Positions 34,243 to 45,791 of a stretch of 64,000 nucleotides of DNA are shown here, piece by piece. The stretch is from contig NC_073356.2 of the NCBI RefSeq assembly GCF_027580225.2, positions 17,265,501 to 17,329,500 on the forward strand, given 5' to 3'. This stretch comes from Misgurnus anguillicaudatus. Taxonomy: Eukaryota > Chordata > Actinopteri > Cypriniformes > Cobitidae. Both the position numbers and the translations under genes were made by a program. The stretch's first letter is position 1. Each line of letters starts with the position of its first letter. Below the pieces are notes generated by a model. The model was not told where the DNA came from, did no database searches, and saw only the letters and a program-made list of their open reading frames with translations.

Positions 34243-34497
34243 TAGGGCTGGGCGATAAAAAATTATCAAGAAAATGTTTTCCATATCAGTCGATATCGAT
34301 AATTATCATGATAAATGACAAATCTTTATTCCTGTCAAATTTAAAGGCAGATTTTGCTCCTGAATAAAATTTGAAAGTAAATTATGGTTTTAAACTACTT
34401 TTTATTCAGAACATGACAAAAACGAACTGTCATTGTTGTTTTATTGAGAAATTTTACATTGACAAATTTATCATTATCGAATTATCGCCCAGCACTA
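34243..34497. mobile_element. hAT-like element (TAGGGCTGGGCGATAA ends)
   Basis: Ends TAGGGCTGGGCGATAA and TTATCGCCCAGCACTA are inverted. The flanks ATTAACAT and ATTCACAT agree in 7 of 8, and the first tandem unit retains the empty target AAATTCACATCAACAT. Confidence 0.9.
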
Positions 34498-34568
34498 ATT
34501 CACATCAACATTTTTTTCGTTAAAATGAAGTTAAATCATTTCAAATTGTTTGTAAGTTACTTCAACTA

Positions 34569-34813
34569 CACTGTAAAAAATCTTTTGAACTTTGCAATTT
34601 TTAAGTTTACTCAATTAGGATTTACAAGTAATTTCAACTACTTTGACAAGTGATGAGTTGCTGTAACATTAAATCCAGTTGAATTTGCTTTAGTTGTGTC
34701 AACTTAATTTTATAAGTAAGTTGAAGTCATCACTAGTCAATACAGTTAAAATGACTTGTAAATCCAAGTTGATTTAACGTAAAAATGTAAGTGCAAAAAG
34801 TTTTTTTACAGTG
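34569..34813. mobile_element. CACTGTAAAAAA-ended MITE
   Basis: Ends CACTGTAAAAAATCTTTTG and AAAAGTTTTTTTACAGTG are inverted; the subterminal AACTT/AAGTT-rich arms pair partially. Flanking dinucleotides TA and TT differ by one base. A further right end of a relative (TTTTACAGTGT) is at about 34835-34899. Confidence 0.8.
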
Positions 34814-34899
34814 TTCCAGTCAAAAACTTAAAATAGTAGGTTAAATTGACTTCCATAACCTTCTTTGATTAAACTTACATGCAGCATTTCTTTTACAGT

Positions 34900-35903
34900 G
34901 TGGAAGTGTAACAAAAGTGAAATGATAAAACTGGTTAACCCTCCCTTTAATTTCTCTAAAGATTCAGTCTCCCTGCTCATTCCCTGTAGTCATGGCAACG
35001 CTGTGTCAGACATCAGCTCTTCAAATGTGTATTTTCTGCCGCAGCATTTGTACGGTCACTTGTTTGGTGTAAAATGGCCTCAGTTGAACAATCACCCTGT
35101 TTAAATGCAACACCAAACAGGGTATAAGACTCTATTGCTTTTCTGTTCTGATCTAATTTACAATATGTTAACTTGCAATGCCCTCACCGAATGCCCTTGT
35201 GTTTTATGAATGTAATGATTTTAAATATCAATTTAGTGTAAATAAATGTAAACGATTAGCTTTAGACAGTTAATATATTAAAGTGAAATGCAAGCATACG
35301 TAATGTGATCCACTAATTACAGAATAAGATAAGATCATATGATAACATCAGTTACGAAAGCAGCAAATCCCACTCTTGAATAGATCCCATTTGAATAAAA
35401 CACAACATTTCTTTGTTCTTAATCTACAGTTTGTTGTTGACCGTAGATGAACATCTTATATTAGCTATCCACCTGGTGTGTGGATAAAGCTGTGCTTCTT
35501 TGTTAACCGATTGGTAATTGGCAAGGGTCATTGTTGGCGCTCTGTAAACACGCGGGTTAATGTATCTGTGTCCATGGTGTCGGCTAGATGCCACACATTC
35601 AGAGCTGTGCTGCAGCACTCAGAGCTCTCCATCTGAACAGGCACTCCAGCGCTACACATGACAATGCCGCTGTACGATTCTCCTCCCGACCCTCCTGACT
35701 GAAGGCATGCCACCAGGAACTCTTCCTCACAGATCAACAGAAGTCATTTTCTCAATGAAATATGGCTGTTTAGCGTGCATGTTGACTGTCTGTAAATATC
35801 TTAATGGTGGTCCAGACTGAAAAAATAATGCATTGCTTGCAACACTGCATGGATTAATCCATTGCCGGATTGTTGGTTTCTAGATCGGTTTTATCCTCTC
35901 CTA
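34900..35903. other. Intronic sequence, apparently unique
   Basis: No repeat ends seen. Short minus-strand ORFs at 35424-35737 have no recognisable homology. Confidence 0.4.
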
Positions 35904-35911
35904 TTGGTAGT

Positions 35912-36382
35912 CAGTGTTGGGAGTAACGCATTAAAAGTAACGCACATTATGTAATAACATTACTTTTCTGAAGTAGCGAGTTAAGTAACGCATTACTTTA
36001 TAAATGCACACGTTAATATTTTAGTTACTTTAAAAAAAAAGTAATGCGAGTTACTTTTCAGTTTAATAATTCAATCTAAAAATAAAATTATGTACTGAAT
36101 TAAACTGAACATATTATATGAATTACGCACTCTGTGCGCCTGAGCGAGAACAGTTTGAGTCAGAAACAGATATGGCAGGCCAAAGCTTGACATTTTTGAG
36201 ATCATAAAAAACACCTGCAAGACCTGAAAGAGATCAAGCCTCAGCCAAGTAAGAAAAAGTAACGCAAAAGTAACGTAAGCATTACTTTCTATAAAAAGTA
36301 ACTAAGTAACGCAATTAGTTACTTTTTTAGGAAGTAACTTGATATTGTAATGCATTACTTTTAAAAGTAACTTTCAACACTG
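35912..36382. mobile_element. hAT-like element (CAGTGTTGGGAGTAACGC ends)
   Basis: Ends CAGTGTTGGGAGTAACGC and AGTAACTTTCAACACTG are inverted and flanked by a perfect 8 bp duplication TTGGTAGT (35904-35911, 36383-36390). Both sides are dense in AAAGTAACGCATTAC motifs, as in many hAT elements. Confidence 0.93.
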
Positions 36383-36700
36383 TTGGTAGTGGTAGATGAA
36401 ATGGCTGTATTGATTTTAATTAAATTAACTATAATATCATTCATCACCAAACTATGTATGTCTTTTATACATGTCTTTCTCATCTGCCATTTGTCAGACT
36501 TATGAATTGCACTATATAGTTAGTTCCACATTTTTTTCTCTTATGCTCTCGAAATTCTTACATTTTATTATTTTTAAAATCATTAAATTGTATTTCTTTT
36601 TATTTATGTCGCTCCCTACATGAAAATATGCCATAGTATTTTTCAGTATTTACTTAATTGTTGTAAAAATTTCTAGACACCTTTGACATAGTAAATATTA

Positions 36701-37014
36701 AAGCAACACTAAAGAGTTTTTGCTCTTTGCTCCCCCTGCAGGTTGGAAGCAGAATTGTCCATTACCACTGTGGTAAATAATTTAGCCTACTGCAGCATAG
36801 CTGGCTCTGATTGGATTGTAGGTCTGCCGTAAAGCAAGTTTTTGTCGTTTTAACTGGAACTACAGGACCGCGACCCGACGGTTAGAAACTTCTTTAGTGC
36901 GGTTTTGGCTGAAAGAGGGCTGCAAAGCGAATGTGAAAGTGCCGTTCACCCTGTTTCGAGTGGATGAACGACTGAAACTTTATTTTAAGGTAAAAAAACT
37001 CTTTGGTGTTGCTT
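36701..37014. mobile_element. AAGCAACACTAAAGAG-ended element
   Basis: Ends AAGCAACACTAAAGAGTTTT and AAAACTCTTTGGTGTTGCTT are an inverted repeat of about 20 bp. Inside, TTTGCTCCCCCTGCAG is typical of a frequent zebrafish-type repeat. Confidence 0.82.
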
Positions 37015-37102
37015 CAAAGAGCACCTACTGTCCAATTCACGTTTTTAAATTTCCTTTGGTGTGTAAGTGTGTGTTAGTACATGTTAACGATATGCAAAAG
37101 GT

Positions 37103-37561
37103 TAACCTGATCTCACAAAATACGTAAAATAGTCACGCATTATTTTGCTCAGTTTTTTGTGGCATTGTCACGTATTGGTTACTCAACTGTTTTTAATTTA
37201 CTTACAATTGTCGCTTCGGTTTGGGGTTAGAAAAACTTTCTGTTACATAAAATGATATCCTTACCCAAAACCAAATCTAACCCTAACATCAGGCTACAAT
37301 GGTTTAAAAAGCATACAAAAAATAGTGTAAACCAATACTTAGTGACATCCTAACGCAAACCGAAGTGACAAACCGAAGTGACAAACCGAAGTGACAATTG
37401 TTTAAAAATAGGAAGAACAGTTGAGTAACCAATACGTGAAACTGACACGGAAGAGAAATGCGTGGCATGTGCACGTAAAATGGTGGAAATACGTGACAAT
37501 GCCACAAAAAACTGAGCAAAATAATGCATGAATATTTCACGGAAATTTGTGAGATCAGGTT
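37103..37561. mobile_element. Foldback MITE with 9 bp duplication (Mutator-like?)
   Basis: Ends TAACCTGATCTCACAAAAT and AATTTGTGAGATCAGGTT are long inverted arms, flanked by the same 9 bp GCAAAAGGT (37094-37102 and 37562-37570). A 9 bp target duplication with long inverted arms is characteristic of Mutator-like elements. Inside is a short direct repeat of ACCGAAGTGACAA. A truncated relative is at 1130-1362. Confidence 0.88.
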
Positions 37562-37570
37562 GCAAAAGGT

Positions 37571-38040
37571 ACATACCCCAAAGTAAGCGATGACACGAGT
37601 TATCATCTCCAACGTAAATCTCTTTTCTTGGACTACAACAAACACACAGATTATAGGCAACAGTTTACTTCCTGGGATTGGTGATGTAGACAAGACCGAC
37701 ATTATCATAATTTCTCCCGCTTTGGACTCACAGCCTGTAAGTTAACTCCTGTTAGCATTGCATTGTGACCGAATCTTTCAAACATGGTAAGGAGTGTCAC
37801 ATTTTTGGCTGGCGTCATAGCTATTCAGGCCAATCTCAACGTACAGATTAGCTGGCCAATCAGGGACACAGAGCTTTTCAAATCTCTGCGTTTCAGGAAG
37901 AGAGTGAAATCTGAAGCTACAAAAATGTACGGTATATGTGTAAAATAATGTTTTTTAACCATAAACCACGCGAACACATTATATCTTACCAAATACACAA
38001 AATAACGTTTTTTAGCAATGAAATAAGTGCTCTTTAAAGT
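37571..38040 (-). mobile_element. AAAGGGCACCTATTTTATTG-type repeat, reverse copy
   Basis: On the minus strand it ends in the same terminal sequence as 21262-21545 (TAAAGAGCACTTATTTCATTG). Shared blocks include TGTAGCTTCAGATTTCACTC and GGCCAGCTAATCTGTA, and the interior part near 37700 (ATTATCATAATTTCTCCCGC) continues the homology. Confidence 0.8.
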
Positions 38041-40272
38041 CTACTATGGTATTTTAATGCTAGAGAATACTGTAGTAAACATTACCGAAGCAAAGAGTAG
38101 TAATACTAAGGATGCTATGTAGGACAAAAACTCTAATTCATATGGAAAAACAAAACGTTTATCACGGCATTGCGTGTTCTTAGGACAAGGTGTTACAGTG
38201 TTGATATTGGCAGTGCAGTGTCTAGACATGAACCAATCATGCAGCTGATTAAATGGCGTTATGTTGGACAGAGGCGGGACACTGTCGTCGCAAGACTCCA
38301 AATAGTGTGCGGCTCAGAGCAGACTTTAATATGACCATGTCACTCAGCTGTCCACCCTTTGCCATGCTCCGTGTCTGAGAGCAGTCAGATTGATGAATGG
38401 CACCCATTACTCTAAACATTATGGCCTAGAGCACATGGGAGGGTATTCGGGCCCGAAGCAGGAATAGTATTTTACCATGACCGTCACACCGAGACGTGCT
38501 TGTGTCACAGAATCGCACGTGGTTCAGATCTGAAGTCTCCATCATTTACAGACATTTGATTCATGACGTATGCAAATCTACAGTGCATATCTTTGTCCCT
38601 TCTTGGTCTGGATGTCCTTGGACGTGAGCATACCGATGTGAGGGTGATGTTTAGTCTCGAAAATGCGATTTCATAGAGTGTTAGTCTAAATAATAACCCG
38701 TCCAGAGCAGAACCATGGATCATCCGCACCGGTAAGCTGTCTGGAGGAACCTACAAGTGCTGGGTTACATAGGGTGCCTGCAATGCATCTCTCCATGGCA
38801 GCTGGGAAGATAATTCAGTTGTGTTTGGCAACTTTAGCCTTAAAAGAACACTGGAGATCTTCTTTCCTCGAAAGAATTCATAAACATATTAGTCACAGAC
38901 TATATTTAATTTTTCACATTTGTCTAAATGTAACATTTCAAAAGAAATACATAGAAGATATTTTCATCTGAAGGGTAGTTTATCAGACAGGGAATCTTTC
39001 CACGTAAAGATGCTGTGATGGTCCGAATACAAGCCTGCAAATGATCTGAACTTATATGTCTTCCCTTAGAGGTACGCCACCTACGTTTCTGACTTTTTTC
39101 CTAACCTGATGCTATACAGAGAACATCATCACAATTATCCAAAAAGGCAGTAATTACCCCAGCAACCAACCCCCGCCCCCTGTTCTCCAGAGGAGACATC
39201 TAGGGGAGGATGGAAAACCTCGGGCCAAGAAATAATTAACTTGATAATGGCCTTTCTTTCCTCAGTCAGCCTTTTCGTTTTGTGTCTTTCAACATTTCCA
39301 CCAATTACAAAGATATATTGTAGTGTAGTCTTTTTGTAACCGTACTCTAATAGCTTACCCTACCATTTGTTTGCACACCGCGCCTCCTTAATCTTCAGGT
39401 GGGAACATCTTGAAATCTTTGACTATGAAATTACCTTAGCAGCGTTTGATGTCACACTGATGCAACCTGCGGGACGCTCCTCTATTGCTTTGCATGGGAT
39501 CTTACCCTCGAGCAGAACTTCCTCTATAGTTTAAAGATTTCTTTAATGCATTTTGTCATTTTTCATTTCGCAACCGTACCGCATAACGTCTTTATCAGTA
39601 ATATAACACCGTTCGGATGCAAGCATAAACTTTTGCACTTCAAATTATACAGCGTTTACACTTTCACAGGCAATCTGTCTAGAAAATATTTAGTTTCCAG
39701 TTTTCTATAAAAGTACAGCATGCAATTTACACTTATTGCATCAAGAGAATTAATGGCTCGGCATCACCAGGTTAACAGCAGCACCGCAAAACCACAGCGG
39801 ATCGATGCATCCTCTCAACCGAACGCGTGTCGTACAAATCTTACAAATACAAGCTACTTGGTTCATTTTCGTTTGACACAGAGGTGTGAACATCTCAGTC
39901 GCTTAGCATTCACAGATATCCAAAAGCCCAAGCCACTTGTCTCTGGGTCTTAAAAACCGAGGTGGATTTATGTGCGTGAGTGGAGCTTGATGGATCTCTG
40001 AGCTCATTGAAGGGGAACGAATGCACAGAGCTGCTTTAGGCCTCATCCTTGTTTGTTTTACATGCGACGAGATTCCACCATTGGCCATTATGAAGGAAAA
40101 GGCACATGACCCTAATCGTGCTCTCCATGATTTCCCTGAAGTACTTGCTACACCCAGGAACGGAAGCAGTGTGCATACATCCATAAAGGTTACAGCAGGT
40201 GCCCGATCAAGTTAAATAATAATGAAAGCGACGCTCACTGCGAAATATGTAGCGGTGCAATGCAATGAAATT
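38041..40272. other. Longest largely repeat-free stretch of the upstream intron
   Basis: About 2.2 kb without recognisable repeat ends. ORFs at 38505-38729 and 39903-40215 lack domains. Such a repeat-poor island in a heavily invaded intron may contain conserved regulatory sequence; comparison with another cyprinid would be decisive. Confidence 0.4.
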
Positions 40273-40515
40273 TAAAGGCAGAGTCCACGATGTTTGAAAG
40301 CCAATGTTGATATTTGAAATCACCTAAACATACACGCCCCTACCCCAATAGAATCTGAACCTTCGGTTGATAGACCCGCCCCACACATACGCAACCCGGC
40401 AAGGATGTCGGTTAGTAGACATGCTCCTTACTGCTGATTGGCTATAAGTGTGTTTTGGTAGTCGGCCCGTCTCCTTTTCCAAAGCGTTTTTCAAACATCG
40501 TGGACTCCGCCTTTA
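40273..40515. mobile_element. Complete MITE with TAAAGGCAGAGTCCACGATG ends
   Basis: Left TAAAGGCAGAGTCCACGATG and right CATCGTGGACTCCGCCTTTA are a 25 bp inverted repeat with one mismatch. TTAA overlaps both ends, so the target is TTAA or TA. Half of a second copy opens the window at 1-122. Confidence 0.92.
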
Positions 40516-41549
40516 ATGTTTATTAAATTGCATATTTTCTTTCCTTTCATTATTACCTGCCACATCCAGACGTACTGTAAAGTAATAGTGCTCTTATAAA
40601 TAATCATTCATCTCGGGGACATACTGAATTATTGATAGAATAGACTAAAACATATTGCTTTATTTTACTCTATACATCAAAGTTAATTTAAACGTCCGTG
40701 GACCGAGAATGGTGCTGTTTGACTATAAATAATTTTGAAATGGTATCCCATTGTATTCTGTAAAATAGCATGAAGTGCTTCTATGACGGGCGTCCTTGTA
40801 GCGGTTCGGTTTAGATGATGATAATGATGACGGTGGTGGATGAGACTGGTTTGATTCGTGCTTTGGAGTGAGCAAAGCAATCAGTGTATGTATAAGTAAC
40901 ATCCTCATCTCTTCCTGTACTTTCAAACTATTAAATGGCTCTAATGGCAGCATTGTCCTTGTGAACTCCAGATGTACCGGGAGTTGAAAAGGTCTGTTCT
41001 TCTTTTATGTAGGCTATAATTAGAAAAGAGAAACATTTTGGACACTTATTCAGTATAAAGTAATGTTGAAATAAACATTAGTCATGTTTTCTCCCAATCG
41101 TACACACCAAACGTTTCCAAAGCAGGTTCATTTGTGTTTCAGGGCCAATCCCATTTCTACCCCTTACCCCTACACTTTTCCCATCCCTCTGTTTAGCACA
41201 TTCACGTGAAGCGCTAGGGATGTCTCAATTTTCTTTTAGTAGGGGAAAGGATTTTTCAGGACTCTTACTTCAAACTAAGGGTTAAACATTTTTCCAACAT
41301 GCTGCACATGCGAGTATTATTCAAGTCTTTTTTCGCATTAATAAAGTTTTTAATGTCAAATAATCATTTGTTTTTATATTCATATTTACCACATTTAGAG
41401 AAAAAAATCGCTAGTTTGCTAACATACTTTGTTTAATGTAATAAGTAGCTGTGAGTGGACTGGCCATCTGAAGCACAGGGCGCGTTCATGTCCCAGTTGC
41501 CTCAGTCTGGACGCGTTTCGGAGGCGGCACACCGGGGAAAGCTCCCAGC
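40516..41549. other. Intronic sequence
   Basis: GGGCCAATCCCATTTCTACC at about 41140-41165 looks like one end of a common teleost MITE, without a visible partner. Otherwise nothing was recognised. Confidence 0.45.
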
Positions 41550-41900
41550 CAGTGGCGGCTCGGGACTACTCATTCGAGGGGCGCAATTTCGAAATATGTG
41601 TTCGGAGTGTCATGTGTGTTGCTTGTGTTTTCAAAATATGTGTTTTTTGTGTCATGTGAACCATGTGCATCACGTGTTTTGTCAAAATAAATGCACACGT
41701 CAAAACCGTTTATGATAAAAGAGATGCTCACGTTCACATAATACACGCAAGACACTCCCTTAACAGTAAACTTTGATTACGCATTAGATTTTGCGAGTAT
41801 CTGGCAAACGCGAGCGTCTCTTTTATCATAAACCCTTTAGACGTGTCTGCAGCAGGCACTTATTTTGACAAGACGCGTGATGCACACAGGATCTCTCTTG
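41550..41900. mobile_element. CAGTGGCGGCTCG-type hAT, copy 2 (right end lost)
   Basis: Starts CAGTGGCGGCTCGGGACT and follows the family to GACGCGTGATGCACACAGGATC, after which homology with 60873-61316 stops. It is closer to the 60.9 kb copy than to the 28.4 kb one, sharing the block with GAGATGCTCACGTTCAC that the latter lacks. Confidence 0.85.
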
Positions 41901-42049
41901 CACTAAGGTAATGTTAATCCTCATCTTCAACCTTCAAAGAAAGACCATTAAAATTACAAGTTATAAGATTGTAGGCTATACTGTTTTTGTTTGAGGGAAT
42001 ACAAACGCGTCGTGCTGTCAGTCATTCTTTCTCTCTGTCTCTTGCACTC

Positions 42050-42300
42050 GTGAGGCCACGTCATGGTTGGATAGCGCAGATGAAGAGGCGGTATCATTAT
42101 AATAAGATCCTCTCACTACGTCATGGTGGGAGCGAAATCTGAATGACCTATATATTCACATGCTTGCAGAGAGAGCCTTACCAAAACAAAGTTACAGGGT
42201 TGCTATTTTTCATGTTTTCTGGGTTGGTAGAAGCACTGGGGACCCGATTATAGCACTAAAACACGGAAAAGTCTGATTTTCATGGAATGTCCCCTTTAAT
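42050..42300 (-). mobile_element. AAAGGGGACAT-type element, reverse fragment
   Basis: The reverse complement starts AAAGGGGACATTCCATGAAA and includes GTGCTATAATCGGGTCCCCA, CCAACCCAGAAAACATG and TTTGGTAA, parallel to 1734-2000. Confidence 0.8.
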
Positions 42301-42701
42301 CTTTCATTTCTGCTTTCATTTCTGTTTTAATTTCTCATCAAAACCAGCATACCTGAAGACGTCAAATTACCAAATCTCTGTCCGAAATCACTTTATCTTG
42401 ACTGAAGAAAGCGCTTGCCCAAACACAAGATAAGAGCGAGAGAAAAGTTAATAACCTGAGAAGATTAAAATCTATGAGGTTTATAATATGTGACGACTGC
42501 TATCTATTAGCATTCCAAGACAGAAGATGTGCTGTGATTGCGTGTAGAAAAGTCCTGACATAAAACAATCTCGGCTTAAAATTTATAATTAAACAAAACA
42601 TCGTAAGTATACAAAACATATGTAGTTATACAGTGCAGTTCTGTTGGTTAGTAGCCTTATTTTTCTGATATTTGATTTAAAAAATGTATGTAATTTTATG
42701 C

Positions 42702-42708
<7 letters not shown>

Positions 42709-42742
<34 letters not shown>
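42709..42742. repeat. (CT)n microsatellite
   Basis: An uninterrupted run of about 17 TC/CT units. The minus-strand ORF across it is a run of Arg-Glu and is spurious. Confidence 0.95.
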
Positions 42743-42747
<5 letters not shown>

Positions 42748-43600
42748 TGAAGACTTCAGGTTGCTTTCTCGACTGTAGTAATTTGCCATTGACTGGCGAC
42801 AGGTGCAGCTGCCGCTGTCGCCACCATTAACAAGCCATTTCATCACGGTTAGCTTGCCGTGATTATCCCCTGTTGTTGCCACAATACCTCGGGTGGCCAT
42901 TTTACGATGCTGAAGATGTCAGAGGAAATAGTCCCATTAATAACGCTTAGCCTGCTGTCCTTTCCGAGTCATTTGGTTCTGGGATTGCAAATTTATGTGT
43001 CCTCTTCCATTTCTAATTTCCATCAGATCACACAGATAAATGAACACATCAAGCTTGTGAATATAATTTAACGTGTTTTGAGTAATATGTGATTGTTTAT
43101 ACAAAAAATCCCACTCAAGTTACAAACTTAAGTTTAATTGCTACCTTACATTTAATTATAATTGCTACCTACTGTATGTGAGTTTATAAACAACAATACT
43201 AGCCTACTTACAATTTGTGAGGACTCCCAAAATCGAGCAGAAATTACAGAAATGCATGAATGTAAATGGATGCGCATAAAAATGTTGTCAAAATGAAAAC
43301 ATTTTTTATAGTTTAGGATTGTTTGTAGTTGTCCTAATGAGCTGTGGAAAATGTGCCTAATATGTAAAATCTGCTGTTGCTCCTGTTACTGCTGGTGCCG
43401 TAAATAACCAGTTAGTTACACTGTGATTTCCTGAGGGAATTTTTAATGCATTTTCCAGGAGGAAAATTACATGAATCTACACATACCTTTACAGCAAGAA
43501 CTAAAAATACAAAAAGATGTGCTGCATATGGCAGCATATACAATTACTGAATTTAAAATGATATATTAGTCAAATATATGATTTAACAATACTGAATCAA
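42743..43600. other. Intronic sequence, possibly conserved block at 42760-43030
   Basis: This block is not repeat-like; TAAT-rich motifs and GCCATTTCATCACGG / CTTGCCGTGATTATC half-sites are present. It could be a regulatory element, but that is only a guess from appearance. Confidence 0.3.
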
Positions 43601-43749
43601 CATTATTAATTTCAACTTATTAGTTGACACATTTTTACACAATTTATTTTGAGTTAACTCATATTTTTAAGTTGAATTAACTCAAAATTTTAAGGCAACC
43701 AGGCAACTTACTTTTTTGAGTTGGACCAACAAATCTTTTATTTACAGTG
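43601..43749. mobile_element. CACTG-type MITE, left end degraded
   Basis: The right end TTTATTTACAGTG and the AAGTTGAATTAACTC/GAGTTAACTCA inverted centre match the CACT-ended MITE group. The left terminus is not intact. Confidence 0.6.
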
Positions 43750-43795
43750 TGAAGTTGTAAGTTGATTACAATAGGTTACACCAGCAAAATACACC

Positions 43796-44310
43796 AGGGT
43801 ATACTTTTTTCGTGTCCGTTTCCGGCTCACGCGTGCACGTGTCTGCACCGATGGCCGTGTTTAACACGTACGCAATAAAAAATTCTTTTTTTATTCAAAT
43901 TATTAGTCTACCAGGCAATCAGGGCAGCAATGATTTACGATATTTACAGTACATAACATTTTTTAGGATAGATGAAGAAAAGTGGCAGATCCACCATTGC
44001 GAACAAAGAAGAAAAAAAACAAAGAACATGAATCAAACAGTATCATGACGAAAATCCACAGCTTTCTGTTCTTTGAAAAAGTTAAAATAAAAGAAGAAAA
44101 GATGATAGTGTGTGTAAACGCTGTCAATTGCCTTTGTGTTATTGTTCATAGTGGCATGTCCTGTCTCGATATTTTCACGCACATGATGCGCTGTCGTACG
44201 CAATTTTAGGGAAGCACGCTGATGTTGTTTGCAGATGACCGCAGCCCCTTCTGATGCCGAAAATGGCGTCATGCGGACGTCACGCGTACACGGACGGCCC
44301 TAGTATACCT
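43796..44310. mobile_element. AGGGTATACTTTTTTCGTGTCCG-type element
   Basis: Left AGGGTATACTTTTTTCGTGT and right ACGGACGGCCCTAGTATACCT are imperfect inverted ends with CCG/CGG-rich subterminal parts. The internal block GATGAAGAAAAGT..GATCCACC recurs at 28855-28885, showing it is an interspersed repeat. Confidence 0.7.
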
Positions 44311-44783
44311 TCAGCTTTAGAGAGAGCTTCTTAAGACTGTGTCATCAGTGCTCCTGAAGCTTGAGGACTGCCTTTGTTCATTTTCCTCTTCGTCTACTGT
44401 AGGTCTAGAGTCGGCCCACAGGAGGGACAGTGTCAACATCAGTAAGCCTCCTGGTCACTGACGGTCTGCCCTGCTGTGCTTGCTGTTCTTCTGACATGAC
44501 TTTAAGAGCGGTTTGGGGCTTATTCCACTAAACACATACTTAAACTTTGCCAGGCTGTTGTTGAGCAGCCTGCTCAATTACAAAGTGAAAAAGTAGACCA
44601 GGTAGTTAAAGGAATTGTATAGGTTTAAAACAAGTTAAGCTTTGTTGTCATATACAGTACATTATGGTATTTTGAGTAAAAAAGTTTCCTTTATACACCA
44701 GTGGCCAAAAATGAAGTTCTGGGGGAATTTGTACAATATATGATTTAAAGTAAGGTTAGATTAAACTAAAAAAATATGCACTC
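44311..44783. other. Intronic sequence, nothing recognised
   Basis: No repeats or coding signal seen. Confidence 0.4.
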
Positions 44784-44786
44784 TAA

Positions 44787-45054
44787 CTGTGGGTTCAAAC
44801 CAGACACGAGTTCTACGATTTGCGCAAGTAGATTATATACAAAGTCAATGCAAAGATGCGATCAGACACGTCCTCGCGTGGGGCGATGCGAATGACGGCA
44901 ATGCGTTTGCCGACGCGCTATTCGATTCAAACGCGTCTACGCTCCAAGATGAAAATATTCAACTCGAGCGAAAAATTCGCATGACACAAAGTTAAATCCC
45001 ACGAGTAATATAGAGCGAGTAACGTGATGCCCCGCGTTTGGTGTGTACGTAGCA
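44787..45054. mobile_element. Harbinger-like MITE, TAA target duplication
   Basis: Ends CTGTGGGTTCAAACCAGAC and GTTTGGTGTGTACGTAGCA are a diverged inverted pair, flanked by TAA (44784-44786 and 45055-45057). The internal ACAAAGTCAATGCAAAGA and GCGAATG motifs link it to 25975-26424. The 68-codon ORF at 44789-44995 is a by-product. Confidence 0.82.
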
Positions 45055-45056
45055 TA

Positions 45057-45290
45057 AGCCCGCGGCCAGCGTATGTTTTCAATTGTTTCCAATGAAAGCT
45101 CTTTGTTGTTGTTTTTTCAGCACAAAAAAACTTTTCAGCGTTTTATGGTCAAAAGCTCAGCTCGTCAATGTCAGTTCTCACACGGCCATCCAATCACAGT
45201 GAAGGAGGGGTGGGACAAATATCACAACAACCAACCGGCACATCGTAAATGACTGATAAACAAAGCAGAAGTATCACAGCAACTGCTTTT
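45057..45290 (+). mobile_element. Repeat fragment shared with 17590-17830
   Basis: Contains CAGCTCGTCAATGTCAG, CCAATCACAGTGAAGGAGGG, GGGACAAATATCACAACAAC and AACAAAGCAGAAGTATC in the order seen, reversed, at 17.6-17.8 kb. It begins directly at the end of the Harbinger-like MITE. Confidence 0.75.
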
Positions 45291-45474
45291 AATTTGTTGC
45301 TTTGTTAAATTTGTCAAATTAGTGAATCTGGGTTTTATTTGAATATACAAAAAATAAATAATTAAAAAGGAAAACAAAAAGCTCACAAGTAAATCATACA
45401 TTGACTACAATTTTATCTATTATACATATTTGTTGATCTTCTGTTTGTGGTAATGTTTTGTAGTCATTGTCATG

Positions 45475-45791
45475 GCCTATATGTCTTTATAATGTTAAAA
45501 TTTGTTAACATTAGTTAATGGATCTGCTAATACTTACATTACTTCTACAGCATTTATTAATCTCAGTTCATGTTAATTTTAGCATTTACTAATCAAATTT
45601 TTTTTAAGACAAAGGTGTAACTATTATCATTAGTTAATGCAGTGAACTAACATTAACAATTGAGTTGGCATTACTAACATTTACAATGATTAAATAATGC
45701 TAAAAAACTGTGCTGCTTATTTTAGTTCATGTTAGCTAATTGATTTACTAATTAGCTAATTGATAATCCAACCTTATTGTAAAGTGTTACC
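45475..45791 (-). mobile_element. GGTAACACTTTACAATAAGG-type repeat
   Basis: On the minus strand it starts GGTAACACTTTACAATAAGG and contains repeated CTAACATTAACAAT and TTAATGTTAG-like stretches, a very common cyprinid repeat. The other end is not clear. Confidence 0.8.

Larger units (their letters stand above)
33461..34545. repeat. Diverged tandem duplication, each half hit by a different hAT
   Basis: TCTCTTTGGGACTGTTCCAA begins a unit at 33461 and again at 34122. Each unit continues with ATATCCCAATTAT, GTGTCCCAAATATTTAG, TTGCACTTCCTAAATATTT and TTCACATCAACAT. Once the insertions at 33542-34006 and 34243-34497 are removed, the units are about 190 bp and align along their length. The origin of the unit is unknown. 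Confidence 0.85.

Noticed and set aside
42589..42900. Minus-strand ORF with an Arg-Glu run resembling a nuclear RE-rich protein
   Set aside because: The run is the translation of the (CT)n microsatellite.
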